DNA of 64,000 bases from Aristolochia californica. Its lineage: Eukaryota > Streptophyta > Magnoliopsida > Piperales > Aristolochiaceae. Position 1 is the first letter of the stretch, and each line of letters opens with the position of its first letter. Positions 12,641 through 24,006 of the stretch are shown here, in pieces. Location of the stretch: assembly GCA_029961685.1 (NCBI GenBank), contig JARWKL010000016.1, forward strand, positions 7,022,358-7,086,357, given 5' to 3'. The notes under the pieces were generated by a model, which saw only the letters and a program-made list of their open reading frames with translations, did not search any database and was not told the origin of the DNA. A program made the position numbers and the translations under genes.

Positions 12641-15600
12641 TAGGATCAATTAGAAGTCATTTTCCTATAAAATTCCACCAAACTGATTATTAGGGGTTGT
12701 ACTAGTGGAATTTACCAAACATGGATAACAAAACCTAGAAATTCCTTTTTAGTGCGTGAAATAATTTTCAATTTTTTTTTTTGCATACATGAACTCTAAA
12801 ATTTTCATTTTGTTATGCCTTATATCTTTTTTGTTTACGAGTAAAATGGAAGAGTGAACACACAAGTTTGAATCTGGAAACAAATTTGAGCATCCAAGAT
12901 GGAAATGCACAAATGCTGAGAGAGATAGTTCCAAAAAGTATCTGTGATTTTTAAGGATTGGCAAAAAGTGGGTTGTTTGGCTCTAGTAAATATCCAACGA
13001 CTTGAGAATTTGATTTTTTCCACTCCTTGAACTTTTTGGATCATTAGGTCTACTTGCATCCTCAACAAGTTTCTGGCATGCATATCCACCACATTTAAAG
13101 CATGTTAGGATCAGTTAGAAGTCCATTTCCTATAAAATTCCACCAAGATTATTATTAGGGGTTGTACTAGTGGAATTTCCAAAACATGGATAACAAAACC
13201 TTGGAGTTCATTTTTAGTGCGTGAAATAATTTTCAAATTTTTTTTTTGCATACATGAACTCTAATTTTATCACTCTGTTACGCCTTATATCTCTTTTGTG
13301 TACGAGAAAAATGGGAGAGTGAAAAATCAAGTTTGGTAATTACAAAACAAATTTGAGCATCCAAGATGAAAATGCACAAATGCAGAGTGAGTTATTTTAA
13401 AAAGTTTCTGTGATTTTTAAGGATAGGCAAAAAGTGTGCTGTTTGGCTCTGGTAAATATCCAACCACTTGAGAATTTGTTTTTTTCCACTCCTTGAAATT
13501 TTTGGATCATTAGGTCCACTTGCATCCTCAACATGTTTCTGGCATGCAAATCCACCACATTTAAAGCATGTTAGGATCAGTTAGAAGTCCCTTTCCTATA
13601 AATATCCACCAAGCTTATTATTAGGGGTTGTACTAGTGGAATTTCCCAAACATGGATAACAAAACCTTGGAGTTCATTTTTAGTGGGTGAAATAATTTAC
13701 AAATTTTCTTTCCATACATGAACTATAAAATTTTCATTTTGTTACGCCTTATATCTTTTTTGTTGACGATAAAAATGGGAGAGTGAAAACTCGACTTTGG
13801 ATCTGAAAACAAATTTGAGCATCCAAGATGGAAACGCACAAATGCAGAGAGATATAGTTTCAAAAAGTATCTATGATCTTTATGGATAGGCAAAAAGTGG
13901 TTTGTTTGGCTCTGGTAAATATCCAACCATTTGAGAATTTGATTTTTTCCACTCCTTGAATTTTTTTGATCATTAGGTCCACTTGCCTCCTCAACATGTT
14001 TCTTGCATGCATATCCACCACATTTAAAGCATATTAGGATCAGTTAGATGTCCCTTTCCTATAAAATTCCACCAGGCTTATTATTCGGGGTTGTACTAGT
14101 GGAATTTCTCCAAACATCAATAACAAGACCTTGGAGTTCAATTTTAGTGCGTGAAATAATTTTCAAATTTTTTTTTTGCATACCTGAACTCTGAAATTTT
14201 AATTTTGTTATGCCTTATAACTTTTTTGTTTACGAGAAAAATGGGAGAGTGAAAACTCAAGTTTGGATTTGAAATCAAATTTGAGCATCCAAGATGGAAA
14301 TACACAAATGTTGAGAGAGACCGTTCCAAAAGTATCTGTGATTTTTAAGGATAGGCAAAAAGTGGGTTGTTTGGCTCTGTTAATATCCAACCACTTGAGA
14401 ATTTGTTTTTTTCCACTCCTTGAAATTTTTTAATCATTAGGTCCACTTGCATCCTCAACATGTTTCTGGAATGCATATCCACCACATTTAAAGCATGTTA
14501 GGATCAGTTACAAGTCCCTTTCCAATAACATTCCAACAAGCTTATTTATTAGGGGTTGTACTAGTAGAATTTCCCAAACATGGATAACAAAACCTTGGTG
14601 TTCATTTTTAGTGCATGAAATAATTTTCAATTTTTTTTTTTCATACATGAACTCCAAAATTTTCATTTTGTTATGCCTTATCTCTTTTTAGTTTACGAGA
14701 AAAGTGGGAGAGTGAAAACTCAAAGTTTTGATCTGAAAAAAAATTTTAGCATCCAAGATGGAAATGCACAAATACTGAGAGAGATAATTCCAAAAATTAT
14801 CTGTGATTTTTAAGGATAGGCAAAAAGTGGGTTGCTTGGCTCTGGTAAATATCCAACCACTTGAGAATTTATTTTTTTCCAATCCTTGAAATTTTTGAAT
14901 CATTAGGTCCGCCTGCTTCCTCAAAAAGTTTCTGGCATGCATATCGACCACATTTAAAGCATGTTAGGACCAGTTAGAAGTCCCTTTCCTATAAAATTCC
15001 ACCAAGCTTATTATTTTGGGTTGTACTAATTGAATTTCCCAAACATGGTTAACAAAACCTTGGAGTTCATTTCTAGTGCGTGAAATAATTTTAATTTTTT
15101 TTTTGCAGACATGAACTCTAAAATTTCATTTTGTTATGCCTTACATCTTTTTTGTTTACGAGAAAAATGGGAGAGTGAAAACTCAAGTTGGATCTGAAAA
15201 AAATTTGAGCATCCAAGATGGAAATGCACAAATGCGGAGTGAGATAGTTCCAAAAAGTATTTGTGATTTTTAAGGATAGGCAAAAAGTGGGTAGTTTGGC
15301 TCTAGTAAATATCCAACCACTTGAGAATTTGATTTTTTCCACTCCTTGAAATTTTTGGATCATTAGGTCCACTTGCATCTTCAACATGTTTCTGGCATTC
15401 ATATCGACCACATTTAAAGCATGTTAGGATCAGTTAGAAGTCCCTTTCCTATAAAATTCCACCATGCTTATTATTAGGGGTTGTACTAATGGAATTTCCC
15501 AAACATGGATAACAAAACCTTGGATTTCATTTTTAGTGCGTGAAATAATTTTCAAATTTTTTTTTGCATACATGAACTCTAAAATTTTCATTTTCATCTG

Positions 15601-15889
15601 CCTTATATCTTTTTTGTTTATGAGAAAAATGGGAGAGTGAAAATGATGTTTGGATCTGAAAAAAAATTTGAGCATCCAAGATGGAAATGCACAAATGCTG
15701 AGAGGGATACTTCCAAAAAGTTTCTGCGATTTTTAAGGATAGGCAAAAAGTGGGTTGTTTGGCTCTGGTAAACTTCCAACCACTTGAGAATTTTATTTTT
15801 TCCACTCCCTAAATTTTTTGGATCATTAGCTCCACTTGCATCCTCAACATGTTTCTGGCATGCATATCCACCACATTTAAAGCATGTTA

Positions 15890-16350
15890 GGATCAGTTAG
15901 AAGTCCCTTGCCTATAAAATGCCAACAAGCTTATTATTAGGGGTTGTACTAGTAGAATTTCCAAAACATGGATAAAAAAATCATGGAGTACAGTTTTAGT
16001 GCGAGAAACAATTTAAAAATTTTTTTTTTGCTTTCATGAACTCTAAAATTTTCATTTTGTTATGTCGTGTATCTTTTTTGTTTACGAGAAAAATGGGAGA
16101 GTGAAAACTCAAGTTTGGAACTGAAAACAAATTTGTGCATCCATGATGGAAATGCACAAATGCTGAGAGAGATAGTTCTAAAAAGTGTCTGTGATTTTTA
16201 AGGATTCACAAAAAGTGGGTTGTTTCGCTCTGGTAAATATCCAACCATTTGAGAATAATATTTTTTCCACTCCCGGAAATTTTTGGATCATTAGGTCCAC
16301 TTGCATCCTCAACATGTTTCATGCATGCATATCCACCACATTTAAAGCAT
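15890..16350. repeat. Variant satellite unit, twin of 1250-1710
   Basis: It shares the rare combination CCCTTGCC...AATGCCAACAAGC, CTTTCATGAACTC, GTCGTGTATC, GGATTCACAAAAAGTGG, GTTTCGCTCTGG, GAGAATAATATT and TTTCATGCATGC with the unit near 1.5 kb. None of the units between carry the full set. Confidence 0.75.
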
Positions 16351-16871
16351 GTTAGGATCAGTTAGAAGTCCCTTTCCTATAAAATTCCACCAAGGTTATT
16401 ATTAGGGGTTGTAATAGTGGAATTTTCCAAACATGGATGACAAATACTTGGAGTTCATTCTTAGTGCGTGAAATAATTTTCAAATTTTTTTTTTGCATAC
16501 ATGAACTCTAAAATTTCATTTTGTTTTGCCTTATATCTTTTTTGTTTACGAGAAAAATGGGAGAGTGAAAGCTCAAGTTTGGATCTCAAAACAAATTTGA
16601 GCATCCAAGATGGAAATGCATAAAAGCTGAGAGAGATAGTTCCAAAAAGTATCTGTGATTTTTAAGGATAGGCAAAAAGTGGGTTGTTTTGCTCTTGTAA
16701 ATATCCAACCAGTTGAGAATTTTATTTTTTCCACTCCTAGAAATTTTTTGGATCATTAGGTCCACTTGCATCCTCAACATGTTTCTGGCATGCATATCCA
16801 CCACATTTAAAACATGTTAGGGTCAATTACAAGTCTCATTCCTATAAAATTCCACCAAGCTTATTATTAGG

Positions 16872-16899
16872 GGTTGTACTAGTGGGGTTGTACTAGTGG
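16872..16899. repeat. 14-bp direct duplication inside a unit
   Basis: GGTTGTACTAGTGG is present twice in direct contact (16872-16885 and 16886-16899). All other units I inspected have one copy, so this unit is 14 bp longer and carries two SpeI sites. It is a simple slippage-type event. Confidence 0.95.
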
Positions 16900-19800
16900 A
16901 ATTACCCAAACATGGATAACAAAACCTTGGAGTTTATTTGTAGTGCGTGAAATAATTTTCAAATTTTTTTTTGCAAACATGAACTCAAAAATTTTCATTT
17001 TGTTATGCCTTATATCTTTATTTTTTTACGAGAAAAATGGGAGAGTGAAAACTCAAGTTTGGATTTGAAAATAAATTTGAGCATCCAAGATGGAAATGCA
17101 CAAATGCTAAGAGAGATAGTTCCAAAAAGTATCTGTGATTTTTAAGGATAGGGAAAAAGTGGGTTGTTTTTCTCATGTAAATATCCAACCACTTGAGAAT
17201 TTGATTTTTTCTACTCCTTGAAATTTTAGGATCATTATGTCCACTTGCATCATCAACATGTTTCTAGCATGCATATCTACCACATTTAAAGCATGTTTGG
17301 ATCCGTTATAAGTCCCTTTCCTATAAAATTCCACCAAGCTTATTATAAGGGGTTGTACTAGTGGAAGTTCTAAAACATAGATCACAAAACCTTGAAGTAC
17401 ATTTTTAGTGCGTGAAATAATTTTCAAATTTTTTTTTTTGCATACAGGAACTCTTAAATTTTAAATAAATTATGCCTTATATCAGTTTTGTTTACGAGAA
17501 AAATGGGAGAGTGAAACCTCAAGTTTTGATTTGAAAAAAAATTTGAGAATCCAAGATTGAAATGCAAAAATACTGAGAGAGATAGTTCCAAAAAGTATCT
17601 GTGATTTTTAAGGATAGGCAAAAAGTAGGTTGTTTTGCTCTTGTAAATATCCAACCAGTTGAGAATTTGATTTTTTCCAGTCCTTGAAATTTTTGGATCA
17701 TTAGGTCCACTTGCATCCTGAACATTTTTCTGGCATGCATATCCACCACAATTAAAGCATGTTAGGGTCAGTTACAAGTCCCATTCCTATAAAATTCCAC
17801 CAAGCTTATTATTAGGGGTTGTACTAGTGGAATTACCCAAACATGGATAACAAAACCTTGGAGTTCATTTTCAGTGCGTGAAATAATTTTCAAATTTTTT
17901 TTTTGCTAACATGAGGTCTAAAATTTTCATTTTGTTATGCCTTATATCTTTTTTGTTTACGAGAGAAATGGGTGAGTGAAAACTCAAGTTTGGATCCGAA
18001 AATAAATTCCAGCATCCAAGATGGAAATGCACAAATGCTGAGAGAGATAGTTCCAAAAAGTATCTGTGATTTTTAAGGATAGGCAAAAAGTGGGTTGTTT
18101 TTCTCATGTAAATATCCAACCACTTGAGAATTTGATTTTTTCCACTCCTTGAAATTTTTGGATCATTAGGTCCACTTACATCCTCAACATGTTTCTGGCA
18201 TGCATATCCACCACATTTAAAGCATATTAGGATCAGTTAGAAGTCACTTTACTGTAAAATTCCACCAAGCTTATTATTAGGGGTTGTACTAGTGGAATTT
18301 CCCAAACATCGATAACAAAACCTTGGAGTTCAATTTTAGTGTGTAAAATAATTTTCAAATTTTTTTTTTCGTACATGAACTGTGAAATTTTCATTTTGTT
18401 ATGCCTTATATCTTTTTTGTTTACGAGAAAAAAGGGAGAGTGAAAGTTCAAGTTTTGATTTGAAAAAAAATTTGAGCATCGAAGATGGAAATGCACAAAT
18501 TCTGAGAGAGATAGTTCCAAAATGTATCTGTGATTTTTAAGGGTAGGCAAAAAGTGGGTTGTTTGGCTCTGGTAAATATCCAACCACTTGAGAATTTGAT
18601 TTTTTTCACTCCTTGAAATTTTAGGATGATTAGGTCTACTTGCATCCTCAACATGTTTCTTGCAGGCATATCGTCCACATTTAAAGCATGTTAGGATCAG
18701 TTAGAAGTCCCTTTCCAATAACATTCCAACATGCTTATTTATTAGGGGTTGTACTAGTGGAATTTCCCAAACATGGATAATAAAACCTTGGAGTTCATTT
18801 TTAGTGCGTGAAATAATTTTCAAATTTTTTTTTTGCATACATGAACTCTAAAATTTTCATTTTGTAATGCCTTATATCTTTTTTTTTTTGAGAAAAATGG
18901 GAGAGTGAAACTCAACTTTGGATCTGAAAACAAAATTGAGCATCCAAGATGGAAATGCACAAATGCTGAGAGAGATAGTTCCAAAAAGTATCTGTGATTT
19001 TCAAGGATAGGCAAAAAGTGGGTTGTTTGTCTCTGGTAAATATCCAACCACTTGAGAATTGGATTTTTTCCACACCTTGAAATTTTTGGATCATTAGGTC
19101 CACTTGCATCCTCAACATGTTTCTGGCATGCATATCCACCACATTTAAAGCATGTTAGGATCAGTTAGAAGTCCCTTTCCAAAAAAATTGCACCAAGTTT
19201 ATTATTAGGGGTTGTACTAGTGGAATTTCCCAAACATGGATAACAAAACATTGGAGTTCATTCTTAGTGCGCGAAATAATTTTCAAATTTTTTTTCCATA
19301 CACGAACTCTAAAATTTCATTTTGTTATGCCTTATATCTTTTTTGTTTACGAGAAAAATGGGAGAATAAAACACAAGTTTGGATCTCAAAACAAATTTGA
19401 GCATCCAAGATGGACATGCTTAAAAGCTGAGAGAGATAGTTCTAAAAAGTATCTGTGACTTTTAAGGATAGGCAAAAAGTGGGTTGTTTGGCTCTGGTAA
19501 TTATCCATCGACTTGAGAATTTGATTTTTTCCACTCCCTGAAATTTTTGGATGATTAGGTCCACTTGCATCATCAACATGTTTCTGGCATGCATATCTAC
19601 CACATTTATACCATGTTAGGATCAGTTAGAAGTCCCTTTCCTATAAAATTCCACCAAGCTTATTATTAGGGGTTGTACTAGTGGAATTTCCAAAACATGG
19701 ATAACAAAACCTTGGAGTACATTTTTAGCGCCTGAAATAATTTTCAAATTCTTTTTTTGCATACTAGAACTCAAAAATTTTATATTTGTTATGCTTAATA

Positions 19801-20741
19801 TCAATTCTGTTTACAAGAAAAATGGGAGAATGAAAACTCAAGTTTTGATCTGAAAAAAAGTTTGGGCATCCAAGATGGAAATGGACAAATGCTGAGAGAG
19901 ATAGTTCCAAAAAGTATATGTGATTTTTAAGGATAGGAAAAAAGTGGGTTCTTTGGCTCTGGTAGATATCCAACCAATTGAGAATTTGATTTTTTCCACT
20001 CCTTGAAATTTTTGGATCATTAGGTCCACTTGCATCTTCAACATGTTTCTGGCATGCATATCCACCACATTTAAACCATGTTAGGATCAGTTAGAAGTCC
20101 CTCTCCTAAAAAATTCAACCAAGCTTATTATTAGGGGTTGTACTAGTCGAATTTTCCAAATATGGATAACAAAACCTTAAGAGTTCAATTTTAGAGCGTG
20201 AAATAATTTTCAAATTTTTTTTTTGCAGGCATGAACTCTAAAATTTTTATTTTGTTATGCCTTATATCGATTTTGTTTACGTGAAAAATGGGAGAGAGAA
20301 AACTCAAATTTAGATCTGAAAACAAATTTGAGAACCCAAGATGGAAATGCCCAAATGCTGAGAGAGATAGTTCCAAAAACGATCTGTGATTTTTAAGGAT
20401 AGGAAAAATGTGGGTTCTTTGACTTTGGGAAATATCCAACCATTTGAGAATTTGATTTTTTGCACTCCTAGAAATTTTTGGATCATTAGGTCCACTTGCA
20501 TCCTCAACATGTTTCTGGCATGCATATCCACCACATTTAAAGCATGTTAGGATCAGTTAGAAGTCCCTTCCCAATCAAATTCCACCAAGCTTATTATTAG
20601 GGGTTGTACTAGTGGAATTTCCCAAACATGGATAACAAAACCTTGGAGTTCATTTTTAGTGCGTGAATAATTTTCAATTTTTTTTTTTTTGCGTACATTA
20701 ACTTTAAAAATTCATTTTGTAATGCCTTATATTTTTTTTGT

Positions 20742-20758
20742 TTACGAGAAAAATGGGA
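20742..20758 (+). other. CENP-B-box-like 17-mer of the common satellite unit
   Basis: The segment TTACGAGAAAAATGGGA aligned to the mammalian CENP-B box core (nTTCGnnnnAnnCGGGn) matches 7 of 9 specified bases. It fails at the third position (A for T) and at the C before GGG (T for C). The same 17-mer or a one-base variant recurs at this place in most units. Plants have no established CENP-B centromere protein, so this is resemblance only and may be fortuitous. Confidence 0.25.
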
Positions 20759-20872
20759 GAGTGAAAACTCAAGTTTGGATCTGAAAACAAATTTGAGCAT
20801 CCAAGATGGAAATGCATAAATGTTGAGAGAGATAGTTCCAAAAAGTATCTGTAATTTTTAAGGATAGGCAAA

Positions 20873-20910
20873 AAGTGGGTTGTTTGGCTCTGGTAAATAT
20901 CCAACCACTT
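20873..20910. repeat. Conserved imperfect inverted repeat (potential hairpin) within the unit
   Basis: The left arm AAGTGGGTTG and right arm CAACCACTT pair over nine bases with one bulged G, leaving a 19-nt loop (TTTGGCTCTGGTAAATATC). The loop also contains TTGG, which could pair with the CCAA overlapping the right arm in an alternative fold. The pattern recurs in most units. In the subfamily with GTGGGTAGTTTGGCTCCGG and ATATCACACC (for example 55.45-55.5 kb and 59.17-59.22 kb) only the AAGTGG/CCACTT part of the stem is kept. I saw no compensating pair changes, so structural selection is not shown. Confidence 0.4.
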
Positions 20911-23900
20911 GAGAATTTGATTTTTTCCACTCCTAGAAATTTTTGGATCATTAGGTCCACATGCATCCTCAACATGTTTCTGGAATGCATATCCCCCACA
21001 TTTAAAGCATGTTAGGATCAGTTAGAAGCCCCTTTCTTACAAAATTCCATGAAGCTTGTTATTAGGGGTTGTACTAGTGGAATTTCCCAAACATGGATAA
21101 CAAAACCTTGGAGTTCATTTTTAGTGCGTGAAATAATTTTCTATTTTTTTTTTTTTGCAAACAGGAACTCTAAAATTTTCATTTTGTTATTCCTCATATC
21201 TTTTTTGTTTAAGAGAAAAATGGGAGAGTGAAAACTCAAGTTTGGATCAGAAAACAAATTTGAGTATCCAAGATGGAAATGCACAATGACTGAGAGAGAT
21301 AGTTCAAAAAAGTATCTGTGATTTTTAAGGATAGGCAAAAAGTGGGTTGGTCGGATCTAGTAAATATCCAACCACTTGAGAATTTGATTTTTTCCACTCC
21401 TTGAAATTTTTGGATCATTAGGTCCACTTGCATCATCAACATGTTTCTGGCACGCATATCCACCACATTTTAAGCATGTTAGGATCAGTTAGAAGTCCCT
21501 TTCCTACAAAATTCCACCAAGCTTATTATTAGGGTTTGTACTAGTGGAATTTCGCAAACATGGATAACAAAACCTTAGAGTTCATTTTTAGTGCGTGAAA
21601 TAATTTTCAATTTTTTTTTTGCAAACATGAACTCTAAAATTTTCATTTTGTAATTCGTTATATCTTTTTTCTTTACCAGAAAAATGGGAGAGTGAAAACT
21701 CAAGTTTGGATCTGAAAACAACTTTGAGCATCCAAGATGGAAATGCAAAAATGCTGAGAGAGATAGTTTCGAAAAGTATCTGTGATTTCTAAGGATAGGC
21801 AAAAAGTGGGTTGTTTTGCTCTTGTAAATATCCAACCACTTGAGAATTTGATTTTTTCCACTCCTTGAAATTTTTGGATCATTAGGTCCTCTTGCATCCA
21901 CAACATGTTTCTGGCATGCATATCCACCACATCAAAAGCATGTTAGGATCAGTTAGAAGTCACTTTCCTATAAAATTCCACCAAGCTTATTATTAGAGGT
22001 TGTACAAGTGGAATTTTCCGAACATCGATAACAAAACCTTGGAGTTCAATTTTAGTGCGTGAAATAATTTAAATTTTTATTTTGCATACATGAACTCTTA
22101 AATTTTCATTTTGTTATGCCTTATATCTTTTTTGTTTACGAGAAAAATGGGAGAGTGAAAACTCAAGTATGGATCTGAAAACAAATTTGAGCATCCAAGA
22201 TGGAAATGCACAAATGCTGAGAGAGATAGTTCCAAAAAGTATCTGTGATTTTTAAGGATAGGCAAAAAGCGGGTTGTTTGGCTCTGAAAAATATCCAACC
22301 ACTTGAGAATTTGATTGTTTCCACTCCTAGAAATTTTTGGATCATTAGGTCCACTTGCATCCTCAACATGGTTCTGGAATGCATATCCACCACATTTAAA
22401 GCATGTTAGGATTAGTTAGAAGTCCCTTTTTTCAAAATTCCACGAAGCTTAATATTAGGGGTTGTACAAGTGGAATTTCCCAAACATGGGTAACAAAACC
22501 TTGGAGTTCATTTTTAGTGCGTGAAATAATTTTCAATTTTTTATTTTTTGCAAACTGGAACTCTAAAATTTTCATTGTGTTATGCCTTATATCTTTTTTT
22601 TTACGAGAAAAATGGGAGAGTGAAATCTCAAGTTTGGATCTGAAAAAAAATTTGTGCATCCAAGATGGAAATGCACAAATGCTGAGAGAGATTTATCCAA
22701 AAAGTATCTGTGATTTTTAAGGATAGGCAAAAAGTGGGTTGTTTGGCTCTTATAAATATCCAACCACTTGAGAATTTAATTTTTCCACTCCTTGAAATTT
22801 TTGGATCATTTGGTCCACTTGCATCCTCAACATGTTTCTGGCATGCATATCCACCACATTTAAAGCATGTTAGGATCAGTTAGAACTCCCTTCCCTACAA
22901 AATTCCACCAAGCTTATTATTAGGGGTTGTACTAGTGGAATTTCTCAAACATGGAGAACAAAACCTTGGAGTTCATTTTTAGTGCGTGGAATAATTTTCA
23001 ATTTTTTTTTGGCAAACAAGAAATCTAAAATTTTCATTTTTTTTTGCCTTATATCTTTTTTGTTTACGAGAAAAATGGGAGAGTGAAAACTCAAGTTTGG
23101 ATCTGAAAACAAATTTGAGCATCCAAGATGGAAATGCACAAATGCTGAGAGAGATAGTTCCGAAAAGTATCTGTGATTTTTAAGGATAGGCAAAAAGTGG
23201 GTTGTTTTGCTCTTGTAAATATCCAACCACTTGAGAATTTGATTTTTTCCACTCCTTGACATTTTTGGATCATTAGGTCCTCTTGCATCCTCAACGTGTT
23301 TCTGGCATGCATATCCACCACATTTAAAGCATGTTAGGTTCAAGTAGAAGTCCCTTTCCTACAAATTGCACCAAGCTTATTATTAGGGGTTGTACTAGTG
23401 GAATTTCCCAAACAAGGATAACAAAATCTTGGAGTTCATTTTTAGTGCGTGAAATAATTTTCAATTTTTTTTTTTGCAAACAGGAACTCTAAAATTTTCA
23501 TTTTGTTATTCCTTATATCTTTTTTTTTTATGAGAAAAATAGGAGAGTGAAAACTCAAGTTTGGATCTGAAAACAAATTTGAGCATCAAAGATGGAAATG
23601 CACAAATGCAGAGAGAGATAGTTCAAAAATTTTTTTGTGATTTATAAGGATAGGCAAAAAGTGGGTTATTTGGCTCCGGTAAATATCCAACCACTTGAGA
23701 ATTTGATTTTTTCCACACGAAATTTTTGGATCATTAGGTCCACATTCATCCTCAACATATTTTTGGCATGCATATCCACCATATCTAAGCATGTTAGGAT
23801 CAGTTAGAAGCCCCTTTCCTATAAAATTCCACCAAGCTTATTATTAGGGATTGTACTAGTGGAATTTCCCAAACATTGAAAACAAAACCTTAGAGTTCAT

Positions 23901-23989
23901 TTTTAGTGCGTGAAATAATTTTCATATTATTTTTTTTGCAAACAGGAACTCTAAAATTTTTATTTTGTTATTCCTTATATCTTTTTTGT

Positions 23990-24006
23990 TTACGAGAAAA
24001 ACGGGA
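23990..24006 (+). other. Best CENP-B-box-like match in the window
   Basis: This unit reads TTACGAGAAAAACGGGA where most units have ATGGGA. It therefore matches 8 of the 9 specified bases of the CENP-B box core; only the third position differs. It is the closest match I found by eye. A single T-to-C change in one unit does not by itself show selection, and binding by any protein is unproven. Confidence 0.25.

Larger units (their letters stand above)
20587..21051. repeat. Representative satellite unit, 465 bp, with internal landmarks
   Basis: Chosen because it is close to the hand-built consensus. HindIII AAGCTT is at 20587-20592 and again at 21052, which starts the next unit. SpeI ACTAGT is at 20608-20613. 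The T-run is at about 20678-20690. A CENP-B-box-like 17-mer is at 20742-20758. The arms of an imperfect inverted repeat are at 20873-20882 and 20902-20910, with a 19-nt loop. NsiI ATGCAT is at 20985-20990. Most other units read GGCATGCAT here and also carry SphI, which this unit has lost by one base. The consensus unit has only two CpG sites, in GTGCGTG and TTACGAG. That is compatible with long-term cytosine methylation and decay, although the base composition alone would also give few. Confidence 0.9.

Noticed and set aside
20742..20758. Calling the motif a functional CENP-B box.
   Set aside because: One or two core bases mismatch in every unit, the organism is probably a plant without a proven CENP-B, and A-rich/G-rich words of this kind can arise by chance. 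It is kept only as a resemblance.
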